NCBI RefSeq assembly: GCF_050908845.1
Contig: NZ_CP194171.1
Location: 372,001-436,000 of the forward strand
Reading direction: 5' to 3'
From: Marinobacterium_D sp050908845
GTDB taxonomy: Bacteria; Pseudomonadota; Gammaproteobacteria; Pseudomonadales; Balneatricaceae
DNA: 64,000 bases
Shown here in pieces: positions 27,101 through 35,967 of this stretch. Made by a program: the position numbers and the translations under genes. The notes under the pieces are model-generated. The model did no database searches, had not been told where the DNA came from, and saw only the letters and a program-made list of their open reading frames with translations. How positions within the stretch are numbered: the stretch's first letter is position 1; the number at the start of each line of letters is the position of its first letter.

Positions 27101-27304
27101 TTGACCGCCTCCGACCGCCCCTACAAAAAAGCGAAAACCCTGTCGGAATCTATCCGTATTCTGAGTTTCTTCAAAAAGGATCAGCATATAGATCCAGATC
27201 TGTTTGATCTCTTCCTCAGTGAGGGGATCTACAAGGTGTACGCGCAGCGCTACCTGAAGCCAGAACAGATCGATGAAGTGGATATCGAACAGTATCTGAA
27301 CTGA
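24194..27304 (+). CDS. CHASE2-GAF-HD-GYP transmembrane sensor, putative cyclic-di-GMP phosphodiesterase
   Basis: 1036 aa. A signal-anchor helix (about 21-41) leads into a periplasmic CHASE2 domain (about 45-380: IVAIDEKSLHEFGQWPWPRDVLAKMI, AIGLDFYMPE, KLVIIGLTGAGLSD, PGIEIQAQLIESL). Three membrane helices follow (about 386-480), then a GAF-like region (about 490-660) and an HD-GYP domain (about 665-1020). The HD-GYP residues are intact: GGHCERVP, HDCGK, NEHI and HHETLIGTGYP. A roughly 150-aa insertion separates the HDCGK helix from the EERFKINEH helix. Expected activity is hydrolysis of cyclic-di-GMP; the periplasmic ligand is unknown. It lies 31 bases behind the OmpA-like gene in one apparent operon. 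Confidence 0.88.
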   Translation: MLRYLTNKRSVLRRLVVFTGGRPLAALLLLAILLLETIHALPIPIKERLPKAITSGVELIRAPIQGVQLWMFDSYQKILPRQPQSQPATIVAIDEKSLHEFGQWPWPRDVLAKMIGQIDLYQPAAIGLDFYMPEEDQNSLVRLTERLAPEHKYLIKELELMPSSDFQLEMALSSTPSVLGAAGFSFEAYTNTNHLLSAKPEITGSDPLPFVENYPWVLASRPQFQAAAAGQALLSVPAQAGAIRRIPLISAVNDSLVPGLALEMFRVATGSSAIRVTASDWGIQSAGVADLDVETQPNSDVWLHYAPLKTTQYHYLSVVDLMSGNFDPALLQSKLVIIGLTGAGLSDMRFTALGEQVPGIEIQAQLIESLFDGTLLKRPSWLPLAEMGIVLVVGLILVWFVPKSETWLGAILKYRPVWMLGFLGIFSALMLALGFALFAMAGMLFSASTVALGVALVLSIFFAHTMLDNLTDAQQKMARLVENGISLGRLQQRALLLEMTLDGMNDLAPSQAALVFSRSEDGLLNPIAQRNLSEGWPGAIDPDTSNSPGLLSAAFHDQAIKRVSEADDPRLKSEHWPELRLASGEPLKSVLVVPMLLSDTNLRGIVVLINAVDPLSRDVHSFSEKHIPFVEALATQAAVAMENLDLVQAQRKMMDAMIEMIAGAIDAKSPYTGGHCERVPEIATMLCEAASNSNDAPFAEFSFNSDEEWREFKIAAWLHDCGKVTTPEHVVDKATKLETINNRIHEIRTRFEVLLRDAQLEHLKAIHIEGEDPAGAKARFEARKQQLQDDFAFIASCNEGGEFLSDDKIERIRQIGAQTWLRYFDNRIGLSHEELLRYPDSSNPLPCEENLLSDRPEHLIERPPSNALDDKFGFKMEIPEYLYNQGELHNLSVSRGTLTAEERFKINEHIIQTIAILEQMPFPPNLKRVPEIAGAHHETLIGTGYPRQLTRDDLSIPARIMAIADIFEALTASDRPYKKAKTLSESIRILSFFKKDQHIDPDLFDLFLSEGIYKVYAQRYLKPEQIDEVDIEQYLN

Positions 27305-27368
27305 CGAGCACTCGCGCAGCGGTAGCCGGCTGGCGGCCGGCCCCCAACTGAGCAGCCGGCACGGCTCG

Positions 27369-28007
27369 CTAACCTGCCCGCCGGAAGGTCAGGTTGAGCC
27401 TCAGCTCGCCGAGTTGCGGGTGAGTTGCCCGCGCAAGAGGGGCAACACCGTGATAAACCATTCGTGAGACCCCGCCCCACACCAGAAGATCGCCATGTTC
27501 CAGTGGAAAACGCTTCACCGGATCCCTGCGCCTCTGACCGCCAAACAGAAAGGTCGCCGGTAAGCCGAACGAAAGTGAAAGGATCGGCTGGCTAAAGTCG
27601 CACTCGTCCCTGTCCTGATGCAGTCCCATCCTGGCACCTGGCCGATAACAGTTAATCAGGCAGGAGTCAGGCGCAAAACCCGCGAAGCCAGTATCCAGGG
27701 CCCCGCGTTGTGCCAGTTCGAGCATACTTTTCGGCATCGCCGGCCAGGGCAGACCCGTCACTGGATCCTGCCTGACGTAGCGGTAGCCAGTTTCATCCGT
27801 AACCCAGCCATATTCACCACAGCTGCTGGTCCGAACCGACATCGAATGACCGCCGGGTACGCGCATGCTGCGCAGCGGCGCCTGTCGCAAAATTCCGCGC
27901 AACTCGGTTAGCACCCAATCCGTATGCGCTGCTGCGTAGGCTTTAATAAGCACAGCATCTGTTTCTATATCGATACGATTTAACGAACCGAACAGGTCGC
28001 CGGTCAT
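27369..28007 (-). CDS. alkB: AlkB-type Fe(II)/2-oxoglutarate-dependent DNA repair dioxygenase
   Basis: Oxidatively demethylates 1-methyladenine and 3-methylcytosine in DNA and RNA. 212 aa. Iron ligands H130, D132 and H186 (GLHQDRDE and YHGVAPL) and the 2-oxoglutarate-binding arginines (RLNLTFRR, residues 203 and 209) fall almost exactly at the E. coli AlkB positions (131, 133, 187, 204, 210). SCLINCYRPGARMGLHQD is the family signature. Convergent with the CHASE2 gene; its upstream side is the DnaA-box-rich spacer. No Ada gene is adjacent. Confidence 0.9.
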   Translation of the reverse strand: MTGDLFGSLNRIDIETDAVLIKAYAAAHTDWVLTELRGILRQAPLRSMRVPGGHSMSVRTSSCGEYGWVTDETGYRYVRQDPVTGLPWPAMPKSMLELAQRGALDTGFAGFAPDSCLINCYRPGARMGLHQDRDECDFSQPILSLSFGLPATFLFGGQRRRDPVKRFPLEHGDLLVWGGVSRMVYHGVAPLARATHPQLGELRLNLTFRRAG

Positions 28008-28030
28008 CTTTCACACCTTAATTTGCGCTA

Positions 28031-28039
28031 TGTGGATAA
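28031..28039 (-). promoter_or_regulatory. DnaA box (exact)
   Basis: TGTGGATAA, reverse complement of TTATCCACA, the strongest E. coli-type DnaA box. It is the left edge of the box cluster upstream of mnmG. Confidence 0.75.
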
Positions 28040-28170
28040 CTTTAGCAAAAAACTTTTCCACCGTTTGGTGGATTATCAGCCTCTGTTTAATCCACACCTG
28101 CTGACATTCCTGGGGGTGTGGATATATTTGCGCAGTGTTTACGATGTTTGAATTCGCTGTTACTTACAGG

Positions 28171-28179
28171 TTATTCACA
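28171..28179 (+). promoter_or_regulatory. DnaA box (exact)
   Basis: TTATTCACA matches TTATNCACA exactly and is directly next to the AT-rich 28181-28250 segment. Confidence 0.7.
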
Positions 28180-28737
28180 AAAAACAGTTCGTTAATGTGT
28201 GTTTAAGTATCTGATAAATATATTTTATTTGATAAGCACACATACTCACAGATAAAACTATTCACAGAAGCCGTTCAGCGTTAGCAGCCTGTTACTAAAA
28301 ACATTGTCCCTAGGTTTTCAACAGTACCTCAGGAACCACTTTTTACCTTTGCTGGACTTACACACAATTTCTTCTGATACTATGCCATCACCGGTCAACA
28401 AGGCTCTTAACAATCAAGTTGTTCACATAAACTTGTGAGTAGTGTGTATAGAATCGGGGGAACAAGCCGTGAATGATCTGTTCATGGAATTACCCTGTGC
28501 AAAACTCCCGTTTTTATCAACAAAGCGTCCAGAGGCTGTGGCCAACTACACCTCAGGTGCTATACAGTGCTGCTATCTCTGTATATCTATGATTTATAAA
28601 AGTAAATTCGTCTTACCCAGAGAAAACAGCCGGGCTATTAGTAGTAACCACAACAATCTTCTCTTTATTTAAAAGATATATTTCTTTAAATACCTAAAGA
28701 GAAACGGCTCGAAAACACGCTGTACAATTTTTGATCA

Positions 28738-28766
28738 TTCCTTCCTCAGTCTTAAACCGCTATAAT
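28738..28766 (+). promoter_or_regulatory. candidate promoter of mnmG
   Basis: Exact TATAAT (28761-28766) with a poor -35 TTCCTT (28738-28743) at 17 bp. Transcription from about 28773 would read mnmG-rsmG-parA-parB. Transcription here, as at gidA in E. coli, could affect origin opening. Confidence 0.45.
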
Positions 28767-28831
28767 TCCGCTCCTTTTCTCGCGGCTCACTCTCTTGAGC
28801 TGTGTAACCCCAAATCCTGTGAGGTGCTGAA

Positions 28832-30717
<1,886 letters not shown>

Positions 30718-30718
<1 letters not shown>

Positions 30719-31389
30719 TGCAGGAATACAGAGCCACGCTTGAATCCCAGCTTAAAGCGATCGGTGTTACCGCCACCGATGCTCAGGTTGACCTTTTGCT
30801 TGCCTACCTGGCGCTACTGGTGAAGTGGAACAAGGCCTATAACCTGACCGCTGTGCGTGATCCCCGCGAGATGATCACCCGACACCTGACCGACAGTCTC
30901 AGTATCCTGCCCTGGATCCGCGGCGGGCGACTGATCGATGTGGGCAGTGGACCTGGGCTGCCAGGGATACCGCTGGCGATCATGCGTCCCGAACTCGATG
31001 TCACCACGCTGGACAGCAACGGCAAGAAAACCCGTTTTCAGAACCAGGTGAAGATGGAGCTGGGCATCAGCAATCTGCACGTTATTCATGGACGGGTGGA
31101 GCAGTGTGAAGAGGGGCCTTACGATCAGATCGTCTCCCGTGCTTTCGCATCGCTCTCCGATATGCTCAAGTGGACCGCACATCTGCGTTCGGAGCAGGGT
31201 GTTTTTCTTGCCATGAAAGGACTGTATCCTGAAGCGGAACTTGAACAGCTGCCGCCGGGTTTCCAGTTGAAGTCCAGCCACAGGCTCAACCTGCCGGCTA
31301 CGGATGGCGAGCGGCATCTGCTGATCCTGGGGGGCATTCCCGAATCTTCGGTCAACACTGCTGCCCCTGATGAACTAGGGAGAGCCTGA
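30718..31389 (+). CDS. rsmG: 16S rRNA (guanine-527-N7)-methyltransferase RsmG
   Basis: SAM-dependent methyltransferase (GidB) modifying G527 of 16S rRNA. 223 aa from the ATG at 30718, which overlaps the mnmG stop by one base; an in-frame TTG three bases earlier is less likely. Motifs are LVKWNKAYNLTAVRDP, RHLTDSLSILP, RLIDVGSGPGLPGIPLAI (SAM binding) and DQIVSRAFASL. parA begins two bases past its stop, continuing the operon. Confidence 0.96.
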
Positions 31390-31391
31390 GC

Positions 31392-32198
31392 GTGGCGAAG
31401 ATCCTCACGATCACCAACCAGAAAGGTGGTGTCGGCAAGACGACGACGGCGGTTAATCTGGCCGCATCGCTGGCGGCAACCCGCAAGCGTGTGCTGATGA
31501 TCGACCTGGATCCCCAGGGCAACGCGACCATGGGGAGCGGTGCCGACAAGCATCAGCTCGAAACTTCGGTTTACGAGCTGCTGACCGACCAGGCCAGCGC
31601 CGAAGAGGCGATCCTTTCCGGTCTGCCGGTAAAATACGATCTCATTGGTGCCAACGGCGATCTGACCGCAGCCGAGGTAGAGCTGCTGCAACTGCCGCGG
31701 CGTGAATTTCGCCTGAAGATGGCGCTGATGCCGGTGATGGAGCGTTACGATTTCATTCTGATCGACAACCCGCCATCGCTGAACCTGCTGACGGTCAATG
31801 CCCTGGCGGCATCCGACGGTGTGATCATTCCGATGCAGTGCGAGTACTACGCACTGGAAGGGATCAGTGCACTGGTCGGCACCATCGACAAGATCAACCA
31901 GCGGCTCAACCCCAAGCTGAAGATCGAAGGCATATTGCGCACCATGTTCGACCCGCGCATGAGTCTGACCAAGGACGTCTCCGATCATCTGGTCGAGTAC
32001 TTCGGCGAAAAGGTTTACCGCACCGTCATCCCGCGCAATGTGCGGCTGGCCGAGGCGCCGAGCCACGGTATGCCGGCACTGCAGTATGACAAGAATTCAC
32101 GCGGAGCTCTGGCTTACCTGGCACTGGCCGGTGAGCTGATCCGCCGTACCGAGCAGGAGCAGCCCACCGAGAGCGTGGCGACTGAACAGGAAGACTGA
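31392..32198 (+). CDS. parA: chromosome partitioning ATPase ParA (Soj)
   Basis: Walker-type ATPase that binds DNA non-specifically and moves ParB-parS complexes to separate sister origins. 268 aa. Deviant Walker A is NQKGGVGKTTTAVNLAASLA near residue 8; IDLDPQGNATMGSG and the Walker B-like FILIDNPPSLNLLTVNAL follow. In the last motif Asn replaces the more common Cys or Thr (DCPP/DTPP), a conservative variant. GTG start with AGGGAGAG upstream. parB starts two bases past the stop. The target parS sites are at 7.6-11.5 kb. Confidence 0.96.
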   Translation: MAKILTITNQKGGVGKTTTAVNLAASLAATRKRVLMIDLDPQGNATMGSGADKHQLETSVYELLTDQASAEEAILSGLPVKYDLIGANGDLTAAEVELLQLPRREFRLKMALMPVMERYDFILIDNPPSLNLLTVNALAASDGVIIPMQCEYYALEGISALVGTIDKINQRLNPKLKIEGILRTMFDPRMSLTKDVSDHLVEYFGEKVYRTVIPRNVRLAEAPSHGMPALQYDKNSRGALAYLALAGELIRRTEQEQPTESVATEQED

Positions 32199-32200
32199 AC

Positions 32201-33103
32201 ATGGCTGTCAAAAAGCGTGGACTGGGGCGTGGTCTGGATGCCCTGCTGTCGAGTGTAAGCCCGGAAGCGGAACAGGTATCCGTTGATCAGGTGGCAGAGT
32301 CTGCCGCCTCCGGTCAGGAAGCTGTCCCCGGCGAATTGATGGCGATGCCGGTTGACCGTATTCAGCGCGGTCGTTATCAGCCCCGTCGTGACCTCGATCC
32401 CGAAGCGCTTGAAGATTTGGCGGCATCCATCAAGCTGCAGGGCGTCATGCAACCGATCGTTATCCGTCCCGTGGATAGCGAGATGTATGAGATTATCGCC
32501 GGTGAGCGTCGCTGGCGCGCGGCCCAGATGGCCGGGCTCGACACTATTCCGGTCGTGATCCGTGATGTGCCGGACGAAGCGGCCATCGCCATGGCCCTGA
32601 TCGAGAATATCCAGCGGGAAAATCTCAACCCGATGGAAGAGGCGATCGCACTGCACCGTCTGCAGACCGAGTTCGAACTGACCCAGCAGCAGGTGGCCGA
32701 TGCGGTCGGCAAATCCCGCTCCACCATCACCAACCTGCTGCGCCTGATGAATCTCACCGCAGAGGTGAAGACCCTGCTAGAGCACGGCGATCTTGAGATG
32801 GGCCACGCCCGAGCCCTGCTGCCACTGAGCGAAGAACACCAGATCGAAGCAGGTAAGGAAGTCGTCGGTAAGGGGCTGTCTGTGCGCCAAACCGAGGCAC
32901 TTGTGCGCAAGATCCTCGAAGGTCGCAACCTGCCGCGGCCGAAACCTGAACCGAGCGAGCGCTGCAAATCCCTCTCCAGCGAGTTGTCCCGGCGCTTTGC
33001 CGTACCCGTTGAGGTCAAATCCAATGACAAGGGCAAGGGCAAGATCAGCCTGAGTTTCACCTCCGAGGAAGAGCTCGACGCGATCCTCAATCTGTTGCGA
33101 TAA
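32201..33103 (+). CDS. parB: chromosome partitioning protein ParB (Spo0J)
   Basis: CTP-dependent DNA clamp that loads at parS and spreads. 300 aa. The N-terminus KKRGLGRGLDALLS is typical of chromosomal ParB. The CTP-binding ParB/Srx domain holds RYQPRRDLDPEALEDLAASI, GVMQPIVIRP, IAGERRWRAAQ and ALIENIQRENLNPMEEA; the HTH is LTQQQVADAVGKSRSTITNLLRL; a C-terminal dimerisation domain follows. Its recognition sequence TGTTNCACGTGAAACA is found exactly at 7582 and in close variants at 7631, 8194 and 11485. Confidence 0.96.
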   Translation: MAVKKRGLGRGLDALLSSVSPEAEQVSVDQVAESAASGQEAVPGELMAMPVDRIQRGRYQPRRDLDPEALEDLAASIKLQGVMQPIVIRPVDSEMYEIIAGERRWRAAQMAGLDTIPVVIRDVPDEAAIAMALIENIQRENLNPMEEAIALHRLQTEFELTQQQVADAVGKSRSTITNLLRLMNLTAEVKTLLEHGDLEMGHARALLPLSEEHQIEAGKEVVGKGLSVRQTEALVRKILEGRNLPRPKPEPSERCKSLSSELSRRFAVPVEVKSNDKGKGKISLSFTSEEELDAILNLLR

Positions 33104-33190
33104 GCGGTCATTTAAGCCGGGTCTGACTGGCCCGGCGCCCCGCTTTAGTGCCGTTCGTTAAGACATTAGTGCAAAAACTCCAAGCTTTTA

Positions 33191-33219
33191 TTGAGTGCTG
33201 CCCCCTTAAACCCTATAAT
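33191..33219 (+). promoter_or_regulatory. sigma70-type promoter of the atp operon
   Basis: TTGAGT (33191-33196), 17-bp spacer, exact TATAAT (33214-33219). Transcription would begin near 33226. Because the hexamers overlap the first codons of the longest atpI frame (TTG 33191), that start cannot be used in this transcript. A weak GCCGGG/CCCGGC hairpin (33116-33136) separates parB from this promoter. Confidence 0.75.
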
Positions 33220-33265
33220 CTTGCCGCTATTTGAAGGGGACTTTGCGTCCGAAATAGGGTGGCTT

Positions 33266-33712
33266 TTGAACAGATCAGAGCCGAAGGGGCAACCGGATAT
33301 CCAGCCGGCGGTACGCAGCGGACGGTTGCAAAAACGCAGTAGGCAGGCGTTTCTCAAGGTTTATCTGATCCAGAGCGGTTTGCTCGTCGCGGTGGCAGCA
33401 GCCTGTCTCATCAAGGGCCCGGTCGAGGCTTACTCGGCGTTGCTTGGTGGTATGCTGTACCTGCTGCCCAATCTCTATTTCACCTGGCGGGTTCTCTATA
33501 GCAAGCGACCGGCCGAGACTGCTCAGCAGGTCGTGATCAGTCTCTATGCCAGTGAAATAGGGAAAATGGTTTTGGCCGCAGGCCTGTTCAGCGCGACCTT
33601 CGTGCTGATCGATCCGCTGAGCCCATTTTCCCTATTTCTCACCTTCATACTGCTGCAACTATCTGGGTGGATGCTGCAGTGGAGGCTGAATAACCGTTTC
33701 CTGAAACTTTGA
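33266..33712 (+). CDS. atpI: ATP synthase subunit I (AtpI)
   Basis: Small hydrophobic protein that helps assemble the c-ring. About 148 aa from TTG 33266, with AGGGTGG just upstream; the longer frame to TTG 33191 would start inside the promoter. Four hydrophobic stretches are seen (VYLIQSGLLVAVAAACLI, AYSALLGGMLYLLPNLYF, MVLAAGLFSATFVLI, SLFLTFILLQLSGWMLQW), as in the family. First gene of atpIBEFHAGDC. The start codon is the least certain part. Confidence 0.82.
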   Translation: MNRSEPKGQPDIQPAVRSGRLQKRSRQAFLKVYLIQSGLLVAVAAACLIKGPVEAYSALLGGMLYLLPNLYFTWRVLYSKRPAETAQQVVISLYASEIGKMVLAAGLFSATFVLIDPLSPFSLFLTFILLQLSGWMLQWRLNNRFLKL

Positions 33713-33728
33713 CTATGAGAGACTGAGA

Positions 33729-34550
33729 ATGGCGAGTGGAACAGTTACATCCTCAGAATATATATCGCACCATTTGACCAACCTGACCTTCGGTAACCAC
33801 CCGGAGAACGGTTGGGGATTCGCACACGGTGCTGCCGAAGCTGCAGAAATGGGCTTCTGGGCGATCAACGTGGATACCATGTTTTGGTCCGTGGCGCTGG
33901 GTGTGCTTTTCGTATGGTTCTTCAACAAGGTTGCCAAACAGGTAACCTCTGACGTGCCGGGTGGCGCGCAGAACTTTGTTGAATCGATCATCGAGTTCGT
34001 CGACGACAACGTGAAAAGCATTTTTAACCATAAAAATGCCGTGATCGCACCGCTGGCGCTGACCATCTTCGTCTGGGTCTTCCTGATGAACCTGATGGAC
34101 CTGGTGCCGGTCGACTGGATTCCGTTCGTGGCCGCTGAAATGGGTATCAGCTACATGAAAGTGGTTCCGACCACCGACGTAAATGCCACCGGCGGCATGG
34201 CGATCAGCGTGCTGTTCCTGATCGTTTACTACAGCATCAAAATGAAGGGCATCGGCGGCTTCATCGGTGAGCTGGCGTTCCAGCCGCTGCCGAAGATCTT
34301 CGCGCCGTTCAACCTGTTCCTTGAGCTGGTAGGCCTGCTGGCCAAGCCGGTCTCTCTCGCCCTGCGACTGTTCGGTAACATGTACGCCGGCGAAATGATC
34401 TTCATCCTGATCGCTCTGCTGCCTTTCTGGGCGCAGTGGATCCTGTCCGTGCCCTGGGCGATCTTCCACATCCTGGTTATTACGCTGCAGGCGTTCATTT
34501 TCATGGTACTGACAATCGTGTACCTGGCGATGGCCCACGATCATCACTAA
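33729..34550 (+). CDS. atpB: F0F1 ATP synthase subunit a
   Basis: Membrane stator subunit forming the proton half-channels against the c-ring. 273 aa. The essential arginine lies in the conserved helix SLALRLFGNMYAGEMI; other conserved parts are MDLVPVDWIP and LQAFIFMVLTIVYLAMA. A long N-terminal periplasmic/cytoplasmic lead (YISHHLTNLTFG) is usual for proteobacteria. Starts 16 bases after atpI. Confidence 0.97.
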   Translation: MASGTVTSSEYISHHLTNLTFGNHPENGWGFAHGAAEAAEMGFWAINVDTMFWSVALGVLFVWFFNKVAKQVTSDVPGGAQNFVESIIEFVDDNVKSIFNHKNAVIAPLALTIFVWVFLMNLMDLVPVDWIPFVAAEMGISYMKVVPTTDVNATGGMAISVLFLIVYYSIKMKGIGGFIGELAFQPLPKIFAPFNLFLELVGLLAKPVSLALRLFGNMYAGEMIFILIALLPFWAQWILSVPWAIFHILVITLQAFIFMVLTIVYLAMAHDHH

Positions 34551-34633
34551 GCGTAGTGACGGATAGATAGAAACCGAGTTCGTTTTAAACCTTAAACTTC
34601 AACTTAAACCTTGAAAATTGCTGGAGAAAAAAA
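34551..34633 (+). promoter_or_regulatory. AT-rich leader of atpE (putative translational enhancer)
   Basis: The 83-base atpB-atpE gap contains a direct repeat TTAAACCTT (34585-34593 and 34604-34612) in a low-GC, poorly structured stretch ending in CTGGAG and eight A before the ATG. In E. coli a U-rich unstructured leader raises atpE translation to supply the many c subunits; the same role is inferred here. Confidence 0.45.
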
Positions 34634-34861
34634 ATGGCTGAACTGCTGTATATCGCTGCTGCTCTGATGATGGGTCTGGCTGCAATCGGTGCTGCTATTG
34701 GCATCGGTATCCTCGGTGGTAAGTTCCTGGAAGGCGCTGCGCGTCAGCCGGAGCTGGTACCGCTGCTGCGCACCCAGTTCTTCATCGTAATGGGTCTGGT
34801 CGACGCGATCCCGATGATCGGTGTTGGTCTGGGTCTGTACGTCCTGTTCGCTGTTGCTTAA
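34634..34861 (+). CDS. atpE: F0F1 ATP synthase subunit c
   Basis: Proteolipid forming the rotor ring. 75 aa, two transmembrane helices joined by a polar loop ARQPE. The ion-binding carboxylate is the Asp of MGLVDAIPMIGVGLGLYV, and the surrounding residues match proton-type rings of E. coli rather than Na+-type rings, so proton coupling is expected. Strong ribosome binding site CTGGAG. Confidence 0.98.
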   Translation: MAELLYIAAALMMGLAAIGAAIGIGILGGKFLEGAARQPELVPLLRTQFFIVMGLVDAIPMIGVGLGLYVLFAVA

Positions 34862-34932
34862 TTAAGTAGAAATGGCGTTTTACCCAATGTCGGGTACCTA
34901 CTACTTACATAACAACCGCGAGAGGTAATGGC

Positions 34933-35403
34933 GTGAATATCAATCTCACCATCATTGGTCAGGCCATTGCATTCTTCCTCTTCGTCGTATTTTGCATGAA
35001 ATACGTCTGGCCGCCGATTACCGGCGCCCTGGCAGAGCGTAAGAAGAAGATTGCCGAAGGTCTTGATGCGGCCGACCGTGCAGAGCGCGACCTGCGACTG
35101 GCTCAAGAAAAAGCCGCCGCAGACATGCGTAAAAGCAAGGAAGAGGCAGCCGCCATCATTGAACAGGCCAACAAGCGGGCTAACCAGATCGTCGAAGAAG
35201 CCAAAGAGCAGGCACGCGAAGAAGCTGATCGCGTAAAAGCGTCTGCCCAGGCTGAAATCGATCAGGAAGTTAACCGGGCGAAGGAAGCACTCCGCGCTCA
35301 GGTGGCTACGCTGGCAATTGCCGGTGCTGAAAAGATCCTGGAAGCCTCTGTTGACGAGAAAGCGCACGCACAGCTGGTTGAGAAACTGGCCGCGGAGCTT
35401 TAA
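34933..35403 (+). CDS. atpF: F0F1 ATP synthase subunit b
   Basis: Peripheral-stalk subunit, 156 aa as in E. coli. One N-terminal membrane helix (ITIIGQAIAFFLFVVFCMKYVWPPI-like, residues 3-27) followed by a long charged coiled coil rich in Glu, Lys and Ala. GTG start preceded by GAGAGG. Starts 71 bases after atpE; a small ACCC/GGGT hairpin lies in the gap. Confidence 0.97.
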   Translation: MNINLTIIGQAIAFFLFVVFCMKYVWPPITGALAERKKKIAEGLDAADRAERDLRLAQEKAAADMRKSKEEAAAIIEQANKRANQIVEEAKEQAREEADRVKASAQAEIDQEVNRAKEALRAQVATLAIAGAEKILEASVDEKAHAQLVEKLAAEL

Positions 35404-35415
35404 GCGAGGTTAACG

Positions 35416-35952
35416 ATGGCTGAACTCAATACAGTCGCTCGGCCCTACACCAAAGCCGCGTTCGAGTACGCGCGCGACAAGGGTAGCCTCGATCAGTGGT
35501 CTACGATGCTGTCCACCGCCGCTCTGGTGGTCAAGGACAGCGCCATGGCCCAGGTGCTGAACAACCCGGCGCTGACATCCGGTCAGAAAGCCGAGGTGCT
35601 GATCTCCGTCTGCGAAGAGCAGATGGATGACGCCGGCAAGAACTTCGCGTTCCTGCTGGCGGAAAATCAGCGTCTCGCGCTGCTACCGGAGATTTCTCTG
35701 CAGTTTGAACAGCTCAAGGCGGCACAGGAAAAGTCGGTCGATGTCGACCTGACCACCGCCTTCGCGCTGGACGACGCTCAGCAGCAGAAACTGGCTCAGG
35801 CGCTCAGCACCAAGTTGGGTCGCGAAGTGAAACTGACCTCCCAGGTGGACAAGTCCATCCTTGGCGGCGTAGTCATTCGCTCTGATGACCTTGTGATCGA
35901 CGGTTCTGTTCGTGCACGACTGGCGAAACTGGCCGAAGCGATGAATTCCTGA
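35416..35952 (+). CDS. atpH: F0F1 ATP synthase subunit delta
   Basis: Links the peripheral stalk to the top of F1. 178 aa, matching the family. N-terminal helical domain begins TVARPYTKAAFEYARDKGSLDQWS; the C-terminal strand ILGGVVIRSDDLVIDGSVRARL is the family signature. Twelve bases separate it from atpF and 15 from atpA. Confidence 0.96.
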   Translation: MAELNTVARPYTKAAFEYARDKGSLDQWSTMLSTAALVVKDSAMAQVLNNPALTSGQKAEVLISVCEEQMDDAGKNFAFLLAENQRLALLPEISLQFEQLKAAQEKSVDVDLTTAFALDDAQQQKLAQALSTKLGREVKLTSQVDKSILGGVVIRSDDLVIDGSVRARLAKLAEAMNS

Positions 35953-35967
35953 GTGTGAGGAATAACA

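Larger units (their letters stand above)
28016..28831. other. AT-rich spacer with clustered DnaA boxes, candidate oriC
   Basis: 824 bp between alkB and mnmG. Exact DnaA boxes: TGTGGATAA (28031-28039, minus) and TTATTCACA (28171-28179). One-mismatch boxes: 28088-28096, 28117-28125 (minus), 28258-28266, 28358-28366, 28419-28427 and 28443-28451 (minus). The segment 28181-28250 is strongly AT-rich and could be the unwinding element. This is the gidA(mnmG)-proximal position used by E. coli and Vibrio origins. A 76-codon frame at 28442-28672 runs through it but looks like nothing known. Few GATC sites are seen, so Dam/SeqA control is doubtful. Confidence 0.65.

Noticed and set aside
27305..27368. 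GCCGGC-rich hairpins between the CHASE2 gene and alkB as a terminator
   Set aside because: Stems can be drawn but there is no T-run on either strand, so I could not support a terminator call.
28442..28672. 76-codon frame inside the mnmG-upstream spacer
   Set aside because: Lies in the DnaA-box cluster, has no family resemblance and no good ribosome binding site; the spacer is better explained as origin DNA.
33116..33136. GCCGGG/CCCGGC hairpin after parB as a terminator
   Set aside because: Six-bp stem with a nine-base loop and no T-run; too weak to claim termination.
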